From Apis mellifera (taxonomy: Eukaryota; Arthropoda; Insecta; Hymenoptera; Apidae), in the NCBI RefSeq assembly GCF_003254395.2, contig NC_037644.1, forward strand, positions 10,830,086 to 10,894,085: a stretch of 64,000 bases of DNA, in the 5' to 3' direction. Below, piece after piece: positions 52,246 to 62,770 of this stretch (position 1 is its first letter; each line of letters opens with the position of its first letter). Position numbers and translations under genes: made by a program. The notes beneath the pieces were generated by a model. It ran no database searches and was not told the DNA's origin. It was given only the letters and a program-made list of their open reading frames with translations.

Positions 52246-55200
52246 TTTTTCTTCGTAAGAAAATCTAAGTATCAAAAGTAATCAAAGGATTTTATTATTG
52301 TTGCCAAGTAATAAATCATCTCTAAAAAAAGAGAGAAAGAAAGAGAGAGAATAGTTGCATCGAACAAAAACCTCTTTTCAGAAACACTACTAGAAAGATT
52401 GCAATTCCTTCCATTATCGCGAATTTCCAGCTCCATCTCGAGAAATTATTCGCAAACTGCACGTAAACGTACTGATTGCACCCATCGCTCGATCCCTGTA
52501 ATTAGAAGACCATCGCGTTTCGAGGATTCGCAAGATTGCAAGGCGCAAGAAAATTACTCCGCTCTAACCGTTCGATTCGTTCCCGATATCGAGAGAACTC
52601 CCGTCGTTCTCCTCTTCGAGGAAGGGAGTCGAGGAAGAAAAATTGTGCGGAGGATTTGTGCCGGGTACGAATTTTTTTTTTTTTTTGTTTTTGTAATTGG
52701 CAGAAAACAAGAGAGATAAAAAGAACTCGAACGCGATTATTATCGTTCATTGGCACGAGATCGATTTCTTAAATAATTCTTCAACGTCGTATCGCGATAG
52801 TGGATTGGAGAGGAATTATCGAGATCGTTGAGAGATGATTCTCTGTTTGAAACGCATTTTCTTTCATTTTGAAAAGAAGTCGACGCGCGTGTTAAGAAAA
52901 TGTGTAAATAGAAAGAAATTCGCGGAGACTGAACGATTGAAGAAAATGAATATCTATACTCGTTTATTATCAAGGAAATGAATGTGTGAAAAGATTGAAA
53001 TGAAAATGATTCTCTTCGAATATAAAATATTTCGTCTAAAGAAAATTTAATTATAACCAAGAAATAAAGATAGGTATTTGAAATTTATTGAAATTGAGAA
53101 ATCTACTTGCATAGGCAGAATAACTTTCTTCTAAAAAAGAGAATGATTACGTAGAGAATTCGCAAAGAAATGAAATATTTCAAACGAAATTGTATTACAT
53201 TACGAAAGAAGAAAGAAATTTGAAAGCAATCCTGACATAAACTTTTCGAAATTTCATTTGATCGCATCTAAAGATTAAAAGAATAGAAAAATTAGAATTA
53301 AAATAATTGAATTTCGATTACAACTCTTTCCTTCCATAAATCGCACATTTACATTCGAGTAGTATATAAAATCGCTTCAAAAATTAAACTCCTCTTAAAC
53401 CTTCATTTCCATTATCCTTCAGATTTAATCACAATTACTTACGATCGTAATTAATCGACACGAAACGACCTTTTCTTAATCCCCCTTCTCCGAATAATAT
53501 AATATTTTCAAACATCGAACCCGAAACAGGTCGTACAAATAACCGACAAGTATCAATTTCACCACGGTCCAATTTCACATGGGCCGCTTTGTCTCTCCTC
53601 TCGTAATTTCAATTACCACGAATTTCGGCTGGCGGCTTATTCAGCGTAAATTAATAATTCGAGAGACGTGGCATTGCGCGCCATCTGCCATACCTCTCCT
53701 CCTCCAGAGTCTCCTCCATCCTGGCCGAGGACGAGGAGGGCACGCGTTGTATCAGCGCCTATGGCTACGCCATAGCAATTACGCGTAACGCAGCTTCGTC
53801 GAAACACGACCACGAAATACCACGAAACCGTACAACAACGGTGAACGTAACGGCCAACGTGATTACGAGATATCCTTACGCAATATCCATTTATCGATCG
53901 CGTACGGAGATGATCGAACGCGTTTTAAACCGTGATTAAACGCCGCCTCATTCCGGGTGGAATGTTGAATGAGCTCCTCGCCACGTTCGCGCGCCAGTTT
54001 CTCAAGAACTTTCTATTTCCGTTTCATCCGAGCGTGCCGTTTAATTTCTCCAACCAACGGCTGTGTATCTTGGTTTCCTCATCTTCTATTTAGGATAGGA
54101 TGTGTGTGGTAAAAGGATTCTCCTTCTGCCAATCTTTCGTGTGTCTGTTGAATCATTGGATAAAACGGATGAAATGAATGTTGGATTCGTTGGAGTTTGA
54201 AAAAGTTTGTTGGAAGACTTGAGAAGGAATAGTTCAATAGATATTAGAAATAGGATATTAAGTTGTTAAAAGATTCTGTTGAAGAGAAGATTTTGGAAGA
54301 GAAGGTGAGGTAAGGGCGATTCGATTCGTTTGGCAAAGAAGTTGAATTTAGAACATTGCGCATGGAATTTTTATCGATCACATAATTTACGCAACTATGT
54401 ATCCGTAGAAATATGAGAATATAGAATATAGAAAGATATAAGTGGTTGAACCTGTTTGAATTATGCTAATTAATTCTAACCGGATAAAAATTTCGCTAAC
54501 CCAATTTGTTGAAGTCGGAATAAGTGTGGAATAACGAAAAGAGTATAGAAGAATATGAAAAGGAAGGGAGGATTATTACACGCCTTTTAAATAAACCTGT
54601 TACTTTAAATTTCGAAGATAATCTTCTATTTACTCGAAACATTCGCCTAAGTATACTTGCACAGCCACTAAGCTGAGCTTAAATAACTTTGCAACGCATT
54701 GGGAAAGAGAGGAGAGGAACAGGCCTCTCAGAAGATGCAAAGCAAGAGCAGGACACGCAACTTTATGCTAATACGAAGCCGACAAACAAGCTAAACGATA
54801 TGTTTATACCGGCATATTCTTCCCTCCAAACACCATATTCCCTATGTGGACATAAATCGCGATTTCACCACAGCTCACGATACCCTTCACGAGGTTACCT
54901 GCCTATACGAGGGTTCAAGGCTGTCGATACTTTCGAGCCGCGGTGTATCGCAATTTTATGAACGTTGAAACGTTCCTTGGAATGTTCCCACCATTTTTCT
55001 TCTTCTTCTTCTTCTTTTTTTAATTGTAATTTTTCTACTTTTCATTAAACCGAATTTAAATATTCGACGACAAATCTACAATAAAAATCGATCTCCTTTG
55101 AGTTTTTCAAATATCATCCATTTTTCAGATCTTCTAAATTGATATTTAAAAAAAAATGAAAAGCTTACTACGTCATATTTTAATTATTTCTAATAAGTAC

Positions 55201-55596
55201 AAATATCATGCGCCAATTAACTCGAGACAACAATATGACATTACAATAAGCATTTTCTATTAATTTATACTACCACCAAGGTGTATATCAATTATTTCCC
55301 CAAGAAAAAATCCACAAGAAGAACAAAGCCTGTACTAACTCCAACTTACGCTTGAGAAATTACGACGTGCCACTCTATCAAGATTTAATTAACCGGTCGG
55401 ACACAATCGTTGACCGATTGCCGCGTCAAAGTCGAACCGAGGAACGATTTACGCCTCGCGACTCCTGATTCAATTAAAACGATCTGCTTAACTTCTCTCG
55501 CGAACGCTTATCTCGTTCAAATCCGAAGATAAGTAAGCGTATCCATTTTTCCCCCAAATATCTCGAAAACTAAAGCGCCGATCTCGGGGAGAGCTT
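52246..55596. other. Intron-like DNA, no gene seen
   Basis: GC-rich patches at 52400-52670, 53570-54070, 54690-54960 and 55360-55500. The plus-strand ORF 54689..54961 is moderately protein-like but unrecognised. Confidence 0.5.
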
Positions 55597-56015
55597 TTTA
55601 AAAGAATCCTTGCGCTCTGTATAACAGCGTTTCTCAATCAACTTTAAATTTTGAGCTAGAAACACACTGAGAGGAGAAAATTTTGGATTATTATTTATCA
55701 CACGTGGAAGAAAAATTTGGAAATTTATCATTCCATTTAAAAGAATCCTTGCGCTCTGTATAACAGCGTTTCTCAACCAACCTTAAATTTTGAGCTAGAA
55801 ACACACTGAGAGGAGAAAATTTTGGATTATTATTTATCACACGTGGAAGAAAAATTTGGAAATTTGTCATTCCATTTAAAAGAATCCTTGCGCTCTGTAT
55901 AACAGCGTTTCTCAACCAACCTTAAATTTTGAACTAGAAACACACGGAGAGGAGAAAATTTTGGATTATTATTTATCACACGTGGAAGAAAAATTTGGAA
56001 ATTTATCATTCCATT
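55597..56015. repeat. Tandem array J: 3 copies of an exact 139-bp unit
   Basis: AGAATCCTTGCGCTCTGTAT occurs at 55603, 55742 and 55881, exactly 139 bp apart. Copies differ at only a few bases. Each ends with GGAAATTT(A/G)TCATTCCATT. ORFs across it on the minus strand are by-products: 139 is not a multiple of three, so each copy is read in a different frame. Confidence 0.96.
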
Positions 56016-56149
56016 CTCGCACCACCGATGATATAATATATGCAACCATAATCTCGTACGATCTTGCAACAAAAATTGATTTAACCACCCGTTGAAGTTG
56101 CGTTAAAGGGAGGCAGGGAAGAGAGACGAACGTCCAGCTGAACGTCTAC

Positions 56150-56202
56150 CTGGGCTTGCACCGCACCACAGTCAGCTGTCCGCTCCGGCGGCCCCCAAAC
56201 GT
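56150..56202 (-). CDS. Weak candidate small exon (53 nt)
   Basis: Seen on the minus strand: a pyrimidine-rich acceptor (CCTCTTTTCAG, ending at 56203), 53 nt of GC-rich sequence, then a donor CAG|GTAGAC (GT at 56149-56148). Entered in phase 1, as the donor at 61799 requires, the frame stays open and reads H-VWGPPERTADCGAVQAQ, leaving in phase 0. The segment is much more GC-rich than its surroundings. Against: the peptide resembles no part of the NHS/GUK-holder family that I recognise, the length is not a multiple of three so it could not be a simple cassette exon, and such signals occur by chance. It may be an alternative or unrelated exon, or nothing. Confidence 0.22.
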
Positions 56203-57394
56203 CTGAAAAGAGGCGCCCGAGGGACACGACTCGAGCGATCCCTCGGGGTTAGGGGCCCTGACCGTAGGGAGAAGCCTCAGCTGTTTGCCGATGGAAGCCC
56301 TACCGCCGTCTTTTTACAGCCTCGTCTAGGCCGTGCGTTCCGCGTCGCAACACAGAAACGCCTCGAGCTGTTACTGGATACAGTCGTGTATGGTAATACG
56401 CGGCTGATATGCTCGAACGGTAATATGGTAATACCTCGCACGGTCGAGGGTGTTCGATCTTTCACTCTGGCCAGAGAGAGAAAGAGAGAGATGAAGAGAA
56501 GGAGAGAGAAATAAAGGGCACGGTTGGAGAAAGGCTTGGTGGCGCGACGAGAGGAAGGCAAGGAGCAAGGAGGAGGAGGAACGAAGGACCATACGTGGAG
56601 GATCTGTACTGTAGATCGTATTTCGAGGGCAGGACACGCTCGAAACCTGGCGGAACGAAACCACGTGCTTCCTCGGTTCGGCGCGCGTTTAGGAGAGGAT
56701 GCAGGGGGGCGGGTGGAGCGGGTAGCGTGACTACGGTGGCGAGGTTATCGTTGGAGGAGGAGAGGTATGGCCAGAGTTCATCGTTCTGCCAACCGGATCC
56801 GAAAATTTACAATGTTTGTGTTAAATATATATTTTTTTCTTTTTTTTAGAATCCTTTCGATACGCTTCGAAAGTTACTCGCTGGAGGAATAAGGTAACGG
56901 TTAAGAGAAGAAGAGTTGGCAGTTTGAGAAAGGTATATATATGTCTCGGAAATAAAATAATACTTTTTCTTTCCCGCTCTTTTCATTGCTCAATGTGTTT
57001 CATAATTACTTTCGAGGAATAAGCAGATGGAGAGTGATTCGTTTGTCTAAATAATATTTTATTCGTTTCTTTTTTTCTTTCTTTCTTTTTTTCTAATATC
57101 CCTTTCGGTGCGTTTCAAAGTTCCGAGGAAATGAATAATGGTTAAGGAGAAGAGTGATCGTTCGAAGGAAGGTGTCTTTAATTAAAACGGTAATGTCGCG
57201 GTTGAACGTTGGTTGAAATGGCCGTAGCTGGAACAACGATGCTACTAACGAACCTGTTACGCTTCGAGTGTTTCTCCACAACGAGAGAGTTAGTTACGAA
57301 ACCCCGGACGGGGATCTGGAGATAGAGATTTTCTCCTCGCGAAATTTTGCAATACCGTACAGATACAACGTAGATTTCTATTATTATCATACCA
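56203..57394. other. GC-rich island then AT-rich DNA, no gene seen
   Basis: 56100-56790 is one of the most GC-rich stretches of the window. Apart from the candidate 53-nt exon it shows no frame that I can assign. T-rich tracts follow. Confidence 0.45.
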
Positions 57395-58300
57395 AAGCAA
57401 TCGAATTATTTTATAAAATAAATGAAGATATTCAAATTAATCGATCCTCTCCGATTTTATTCATCAGTTCAAATATTATTCAGCTCTGAAACAATCTCGA
57501 GCATGATATATTTTCCGACCACGAACTATCCTCAAATCCGACGAGAATTCACTTTCGAGCAATCGAATTATCTTATAAAATAAATGAAGATATTCAAATT
57601 AATCGATCCTCTCCGATTTTATTCATCAGTTCAAATATTATTCATCTCTGAAACAATCTCGAAATATATATTTCTTCTCTCCCCATTATATATTTTCCGA
57701 CCACGAACTATCCTCAAATCCGACACGAGAATTCACTTTCGAGCAATCGAATTATCTTATAAAATAAATGAAGATATTCAAATTAATCGATCCTCTCCGA
57801 TTTTATTCATCAGTTCAAATATTATTCATCTCTGAAACAATCTCGAAATATATATTTCTTCTCTCCCCATTATATATTTTCCGACCACGAACTATCCTCA
57901 AATCCGACACGAGAATTCACTTTCGAGCAATCGAATTATCTTATAAAATAAATGAAGATATTTAAATGAATCGATCCTCCCCGATTTTATTCATCAGTTC
58001 GTTCAAATATTATTCATCTCTAAAACAATCTCGAGCATGATATATTTTCTTCTCTCCCATTATATATTTTCCGACCACGAACTATCCTCAAATCCGACGA
58101 GAATTCACTTTCGAACAATCGAATTATCTTATAAAATAAATGAAGATATTCAAATGAATCGATCCTCTCCGATTTTATTCATCAGTTCAAATATTATTCA
58201 TCTTTGAAACAATCTCGAGCATGATATATTTTCTTCTCTCCCCATTATATATTTTCCGACCACGAACTATCAAATCCGACACGAGAATTCACTTTCGAGA
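57395..58300. repeat. Tandem array K: 5 copies of a 162-188 bp unit
   Basis: AAATGAAGATATTCAAAT-type blocks place copies at ATG positions 57422, 57584, 57768, 57952 and 58140 (spacing 162, 184, 184, 188). The unit contains CGATCCTCTCCGATTTTATT, CATCAGTTCAAATATTATTC, TTTTCCGACCACGAACTATC and GAGAATTCACTTTCGAG. Short ORFs in it are not in a conserved frame between copies. Confidence 0.95.
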
Positions 58301-61300
58301 CGAACAACAATAGCGTAGAGATCCTTCCTCCTCGCTTAGATTAACTGCAACGGGATCAACTTCCCCGATAATTATTATATCCCTTGTCTTGTTGCGAGGA
58401 GTGGCGGTTTTACACGACGGAAGCTGTGATTCCTTCCTTATCCTTCCCAAGCTCGAGAGAGAGAGAGAGAGAGAGAAAACGGAACAAGGGATTCTTTGTG
58501 GAGGATCGAGGAGGCATGAGCGTCGGGCTAATCCTTCGTCCTCCTCAGGTGAAACTCGCTTTCGGCGACGACGGTCCGTTTCCCACGGTACGCCAGGTAA
58601 CCCGGAGCGTTTTCCCCGTAATGTGGGTCTCCACGATACATCTCTCCCATCCCCTCGCTTCCCCCTTCTTCTTCATCCCTCTTCTCTTCTCTCTCTCTCT
58701 CTTTCCTCACCCCTCTCCGCTCATTCCTCGAGCCTCCTCCTCCTCCTCCTCCCATCCGACATTCTTATCTTTCCGCCTCGGAATCTTATGGTTCTCTTAT
58801 GGTGCTTGCGGCGATGGGATTTCGAAACGCTTGGTGTTAATAGATTCGAAGGGGTGATGAACGTAAAATCTGGTACACAAAAGTGTCGGTTTACGTTGGG
58901 GATGCGAGAGAAACTCTGTGTTGACTTGAATGGCTCGCGAGTAATTGAAGTTATTGATATTTTTGTGTTTGTTTTCATCTGTATCTGAATTTGTTTCAAA
59001 AATTCTTGAAGATAAGTAAGAAGAGAAGCGTTGGATGAAATAAAACACCAGTTTCTTTCATTTTCGTATCATATAAAGTTACTTAGATTTATCTGTAGAT
59101 AAAAAGAATCGAATCTTCCTCGAGATTGTAATAATAATTTTCCAGAAAGAAATAATGGTAATTTTTTTCAGGTTACAGGAAGTACAGTTCTAGGTATGGC
59201 AGGAAGAAAGAAAGGACCGCGGGGGGGAAAAACACGCCAATCGAAGTTACGTCGGTGATGCGTTCGCATCGGCGAATGGAATGTTAATAAGACGGATCCA
59301 CGAGAATAGGCGAATAGGGAAAGGTTCGAAACTGGCGAGAGTTTGGAAGAGGAAGGCCGCCCGTTCCGTGCACTTTGAACGCATTGTGCACGAACCGTGC
59401 TCTCCCTTCGACGATTCTTTGCCTCGGATAATAAAGACGCTTCCCAAAGACGTGGCTCGCGTCCAGAGAAATATTTCTACGATCTGGTGTGGAGGGCCAA
59501 TAGAGTACCACGAGATCCAATGGAATGTTATGTAAGTGTTGTTATTTGCAGGATAAATTAGAATTTTTTTTTAAGATTATTCGTGAAAAAATGAAGATTT
59601 AAAGCGCGTACATTTTTGGAAAAATTAAATGTACCATCTGGAATGTACTTTTCTTTCTCAGATTCTAGATCTGATAGAGAAGTAATTGTTATTTGTATTT
59701 TAATTGTTCAATTTTTAAAATACAATATCTATCGTGAGGTTTCGATGTAAATGCAAATAGAATAAGTGTAAGAAATGACAAATGAGTTTAGATGGAAAAT
59801 TCGTTGAATCTATTGGCTCCGTTGAATTATTTTAAAATTCGAAGATAAGTTATCGAAAAAAAAGGTGAACAAGTCGATTGCGCAAAGAGTTCAGATACGA
59901 CGTTAAAATTGTTCGAGAGAAAACGAAATGTTTCATTGTGTCTTTTATTGATTCTGCCTAAACATTACACCTGTGTTAAAAGTGAAATCGACGACCTGAA
60001 AAGTTTACGTGTGTATTATTCTAAGATCTTCAAACCTGTTCCTTTTCTCTTTTTATTTCTTTCTTTCTTTCTTTCTTTTTTTTTTTTCTCTCACAAAAGA
60101 AACTGTTTATCAAAATTATTCTCGAATTTTTATTTTTTTTGAAATAAATAGGACTGGAAAAAATTAAATTGTCGAATAAAAAATACTAATAAAAATAGCT
60201 AAAGTTTTATTATATCTCAAAAATATTATAGGCTAATATTAAATTAAAATATGACAAAATTTTGTAAAATTTTGAAAAATAGAATTTTTGAAGAAGTTAG
60301 AATTCAAAAAAAATTTAAGTTAAGCTTATTTTTTTATATCGATAAAAATTTTGAAAAATGATTTACTGTTTCTTTCTTTTTAAATTCCAATGTTTACCTA
60401 TTCTATGCAAATATAATTACCGTATAAAATAATATTCAGTTTTATAATTGGATTCAATTTATTTTACCGAGGTATGGATTTATATATCTTTGAAAAGTTT
60501 CACGTGTATTTAATTTAGTTTTTATTAAATCAATCCTCGATGCACGATAACGAAGAGGGAATGATTTTGTGAGATGAAAAAGTAATTGACGTTTCGTGTA
60601 TAACACGAAACACAATGGTGAATTCTAATTGAAGTCTATCGCGCAGAAGTAATCAATTCTTTTAATAAATCGAATAGACGAATTTCGAGAACGAGAAAAT
60701 ATTTTTCCCGGATAATAAATTATTTTTTATTTTAATTAATTAGATCGTAATTGATAATGATTCAAGGAATAATTGAAGTAGAATTTTAGTACATTTAATG
60801 ATTTCCGTATCGTAATTTCTGAATCGAATTGAATTTGATTTTTATTTCATATATCCGATAATTTTGAAAAAAATATTATAGAATTAGAGAATAAAATTGT
60901 AATATTCTGATCATAATTATACTGTAACTATTAAATTATTCTATAAAATGTATTCTTATATTTATTCCAAAATAAAAAAAAAAAAACTACAGTCAAAAAA
61001 ATAATTCGCACAAAAAATCACAAGAATCCCAATATTAAAAAATATCAAAATTTCTATCCAAATAAAAATTCAATCAATCTTGGTTACTGTCTATCTATCT
61101 CGCTTACTTGTTATCTAATTTACCTTATTTACCTAAAATTCGACGTGAACTTTCCGGATAACCTTAACACGCTATCTCATCGCCAAAATACAGATCAACA
61201 GTTAACACTCGACTTTACGACGCGACGTTTAAAGCTTCCTCTCGATAAAGAATAACCGTGCACGAAACACAAACTGAAGTGATACTTAACTTCAAAGCTG

Positions 61301-61799
61301 TTCGAGCGCGTATAGGATATCTATACAACGTTTACGTGTAACATAAAGTATCGCTTATCGTTCGGCACAAATCAAATATTTCGATATCGTCAGGTCAGGA
61401 TGAATGAATGTTTCGCGGTTGAATGAACCTCAAAATTATCTCACGACCGATTCACTTTCGATTTAAATATATTCCGCGAATCTCGAGAATTCATCGAACT
61501 AACGTTTCTTATATCTTTCAGATAAAAATAAATAAATAAATTTCCTAAATATTGAATATTCGAATATGACAAAAGATTATTACATACGTTATAATAGATG
61601 AGAAAAAATCGTTGTTCGAAAATTCGTTTCATTGAATTCTTTAAAATTAATATCATGTTCTAAAACGTTTAACCTTTTATACACCGACATTCAACCGGCT
61701 TCAATCTCGCACAACGAGCCGCTTGTGCGTTGCATCGATAAGGCGGTGAGCGGAAATGCAGAAGCGAGCGAAGGTATAAGCAAGTGGGTAGGTACTCAC
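58301..61799. other. Intron-like DNA next to the first exon, no gene seen
   Basis: 58400-58830 is CT-rich and gives long low-complexity ORFs (Ser/Leu runs), none convincing. 59200-59520 is GC-rich and contains a near-perfect inverted repeat at 59363-59395 (GTTCCGTGCAC / GTGCACGAAC). 59540-61700 is AT-rich. Confidence 0.5.
58455..58476. repeat. (GA)n microsatellite
   Basis: About eleven GA units. Confidence 0.9.
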
Positions 61800-62091
61800 G
61801 GACTGGTACTTTCTTCGGGTCGACGGTGGCGAGACGCTCCTCGACCTTGTCTATCCTTTGGCGCAGATTGCTGCTCCGATCGGCAACAGCGGTCAACTCG
61901 GCAGTCAGTTCCGCAAAGATGTCCTCGGCGATGGTGAGCAGCGAGGCGAGTTGCTTCAACGAGGTGGTCAGCGCGCCGTTCGCCACCGCCTCCAATTCGG
62001 CGCCCACCGGCCAACCCTGGGCAGTCGATCCCTCCGGCACGTGTCCGCGGCACAAGAAACGCGGCTCCACTCTTCGTAGCACGAACGGCAT
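61800..62091 (-). CDS. gukh: First coding exon of GUK-holder / Nance-Horan syndrome (NHS)-like protein (N-terminal part only)
   Basis: Seen: an ATG at 62091 opens 97 codons. The product begins MPFVLRRVEPRFLCRG, has a helical middle (residues about 35-88, including LKQLASLLTIAEDIFAEL and RSSNLRQRIDKVEERL), and ends TVDPKKVPV. An in-frame TGA nine bases upstream (62098-62100) and an A at -3 support this start. The exon ends at 62091-291 = 61800 in phase 1, followed by a strong donor GTGAGT at 61799-61794. Known: NHS and Drosophila GUK-holder start with a WAVE-homology-like domain carrying MPF..R.VEP..LCR, a heptad-rich helix and a DPK..VPV end; SCAR/WAVE proteins share the LCRG and AEDIFGEL pattern. 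GUK-holder binds the guanylate kinase domain of Discs large at synapses; NHS proteins act on actin at the cell edge. Inference: MPF, VEP and DPKKVPV fit NHS/GUK-holder better than SCAR. Reading through the donor would give 140 residues with an unconvincing tail. The rest of the protein lies beyond this window or in unrecognised exons. Confidence 0.85.
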
Positions 62092-62770
62092 GATTTCTCA
62101 AACCCGAAATCAAGTCGGCACATTCACACATAACACTGGAACCCGAAAGAATAGGATTTGGAACACTCGAACGCCGAGACCGACACCACCGGTCAACCGT
62201 CACAAGTTCGCGACGCTTATGAAACGATCGTTCCCGCCAGTGATCCAACCGAGAGAGGGACATCTGGCGGTTATTAAAAACCGGACTCTTTCCGATGAAT
62301 ATCGCGGCTCCATCTTCGATACTTTTTATTTTAAATAAGATAATTCTCTACAGGCACTTTACACTTAATTATAGATAAAAGACACTGTTCTTCCATTCAC
62401 TTCCGAATCATCGTTCGAATCTCTTTTTTCCCGAATCGCATTCTTTGGATATAACGATACGAATTCCTTGGCGAAATTAACGCGAGTTAATTATTTAAAC
62501 GAGAACCGAATCGTTTTCGAATGGCAATAACTACTATCGACGTACGTTTTCGGGTAAAGTTTTGATTACGAGTGTCATACTGCTAGGAGATCCTTGCGAA
62601 AGGAAAGAAAGACGACGAACAACACGTCCGTACGACGCGACGACGGTACACGAAGTGCCGGCCGGTCTGCCGCCGTGTCGCCGACCGTTCTCTGGTACAC
62701 TCCCATTCATTTCGAACGCGCCGATGGCGCCTTTTGCGACGCTTCGTATCAGCCATCTTCAGTAATTTTC
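62092..62770 (-). promoter_or_regulatory. Putative 5' UTR and core promoter of the gukh-like gene
   Basis: This stretch directly upstream of the ATG is GC-rich, in contrast to the AT-rich DNA beyond 62780. On the gene's strand it carries two AAGATGG motifs (62759-62753, within GAAGATGGCTGAT, and 62316-62310, within GAAGATGGAGCCG). These resemble the YY1/Pleiohomeotic motif that often sits just downstream of transcription starts. A start near 62765 would give a 5' UTR of about 670 nt; a start near 62320 would give about 230 nt. No TATA box is evident near either. The transcription start is inferred. Confidence 0.35.

Larger units (their letters stand above)
1..61799 (-). other. Probable giant first intron of the gukh-like gene (right end defined by the splice donor; left end outside the window)
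   Basis: The donor at 61799 starts an intron on the minus strand. No segment to the left could be recognised as the conserved continuation of the NHS/GUK-holder N-terminal domain, so the intron probably runs tens of kilobases. Known: vertebrate NHS genes have very long first introns. The interval holds a mariner, many minisatellite-like arrays and GC-rich islands, and almost no convincing coding sequence. Other genes nested in it cannot be excluded. Confidence 0.5.

Noticed and set aside
54689..54961. 90-codon plus-strand ORF, moderately protein-like
   Set aside because: No recognisable domain, no upstream promoter; lies in a GC-rich patch where long frames are expected.
55570..56072. Three minus-strand ORFs starting MRNAVIQSARILLNG or similar
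   Set aside because: They are array J read across 139-bp repeats. The frame changes in each copy.
57584..57965. Two identical plus-strand ORFs starting MKIFKLIDPL
   Set aside because: They are copies of array K with a 184-bp period, which does not keep a frame. AT-rich and without family features.
58389..58988. Long plus-strand ORF (about 199 codons)
   Set aside because: Has no ATG at its stated start, and its length comes from GA and CT low-complexity DNA (ER and SSL runs). No domain is recognisable.
61669..61799. Read-through extension of the gukh-like exon to 140 residues
   Set aside because: The strong GTGAGT donor and loss of family resemblance after KKVPV show that the extension is intron.
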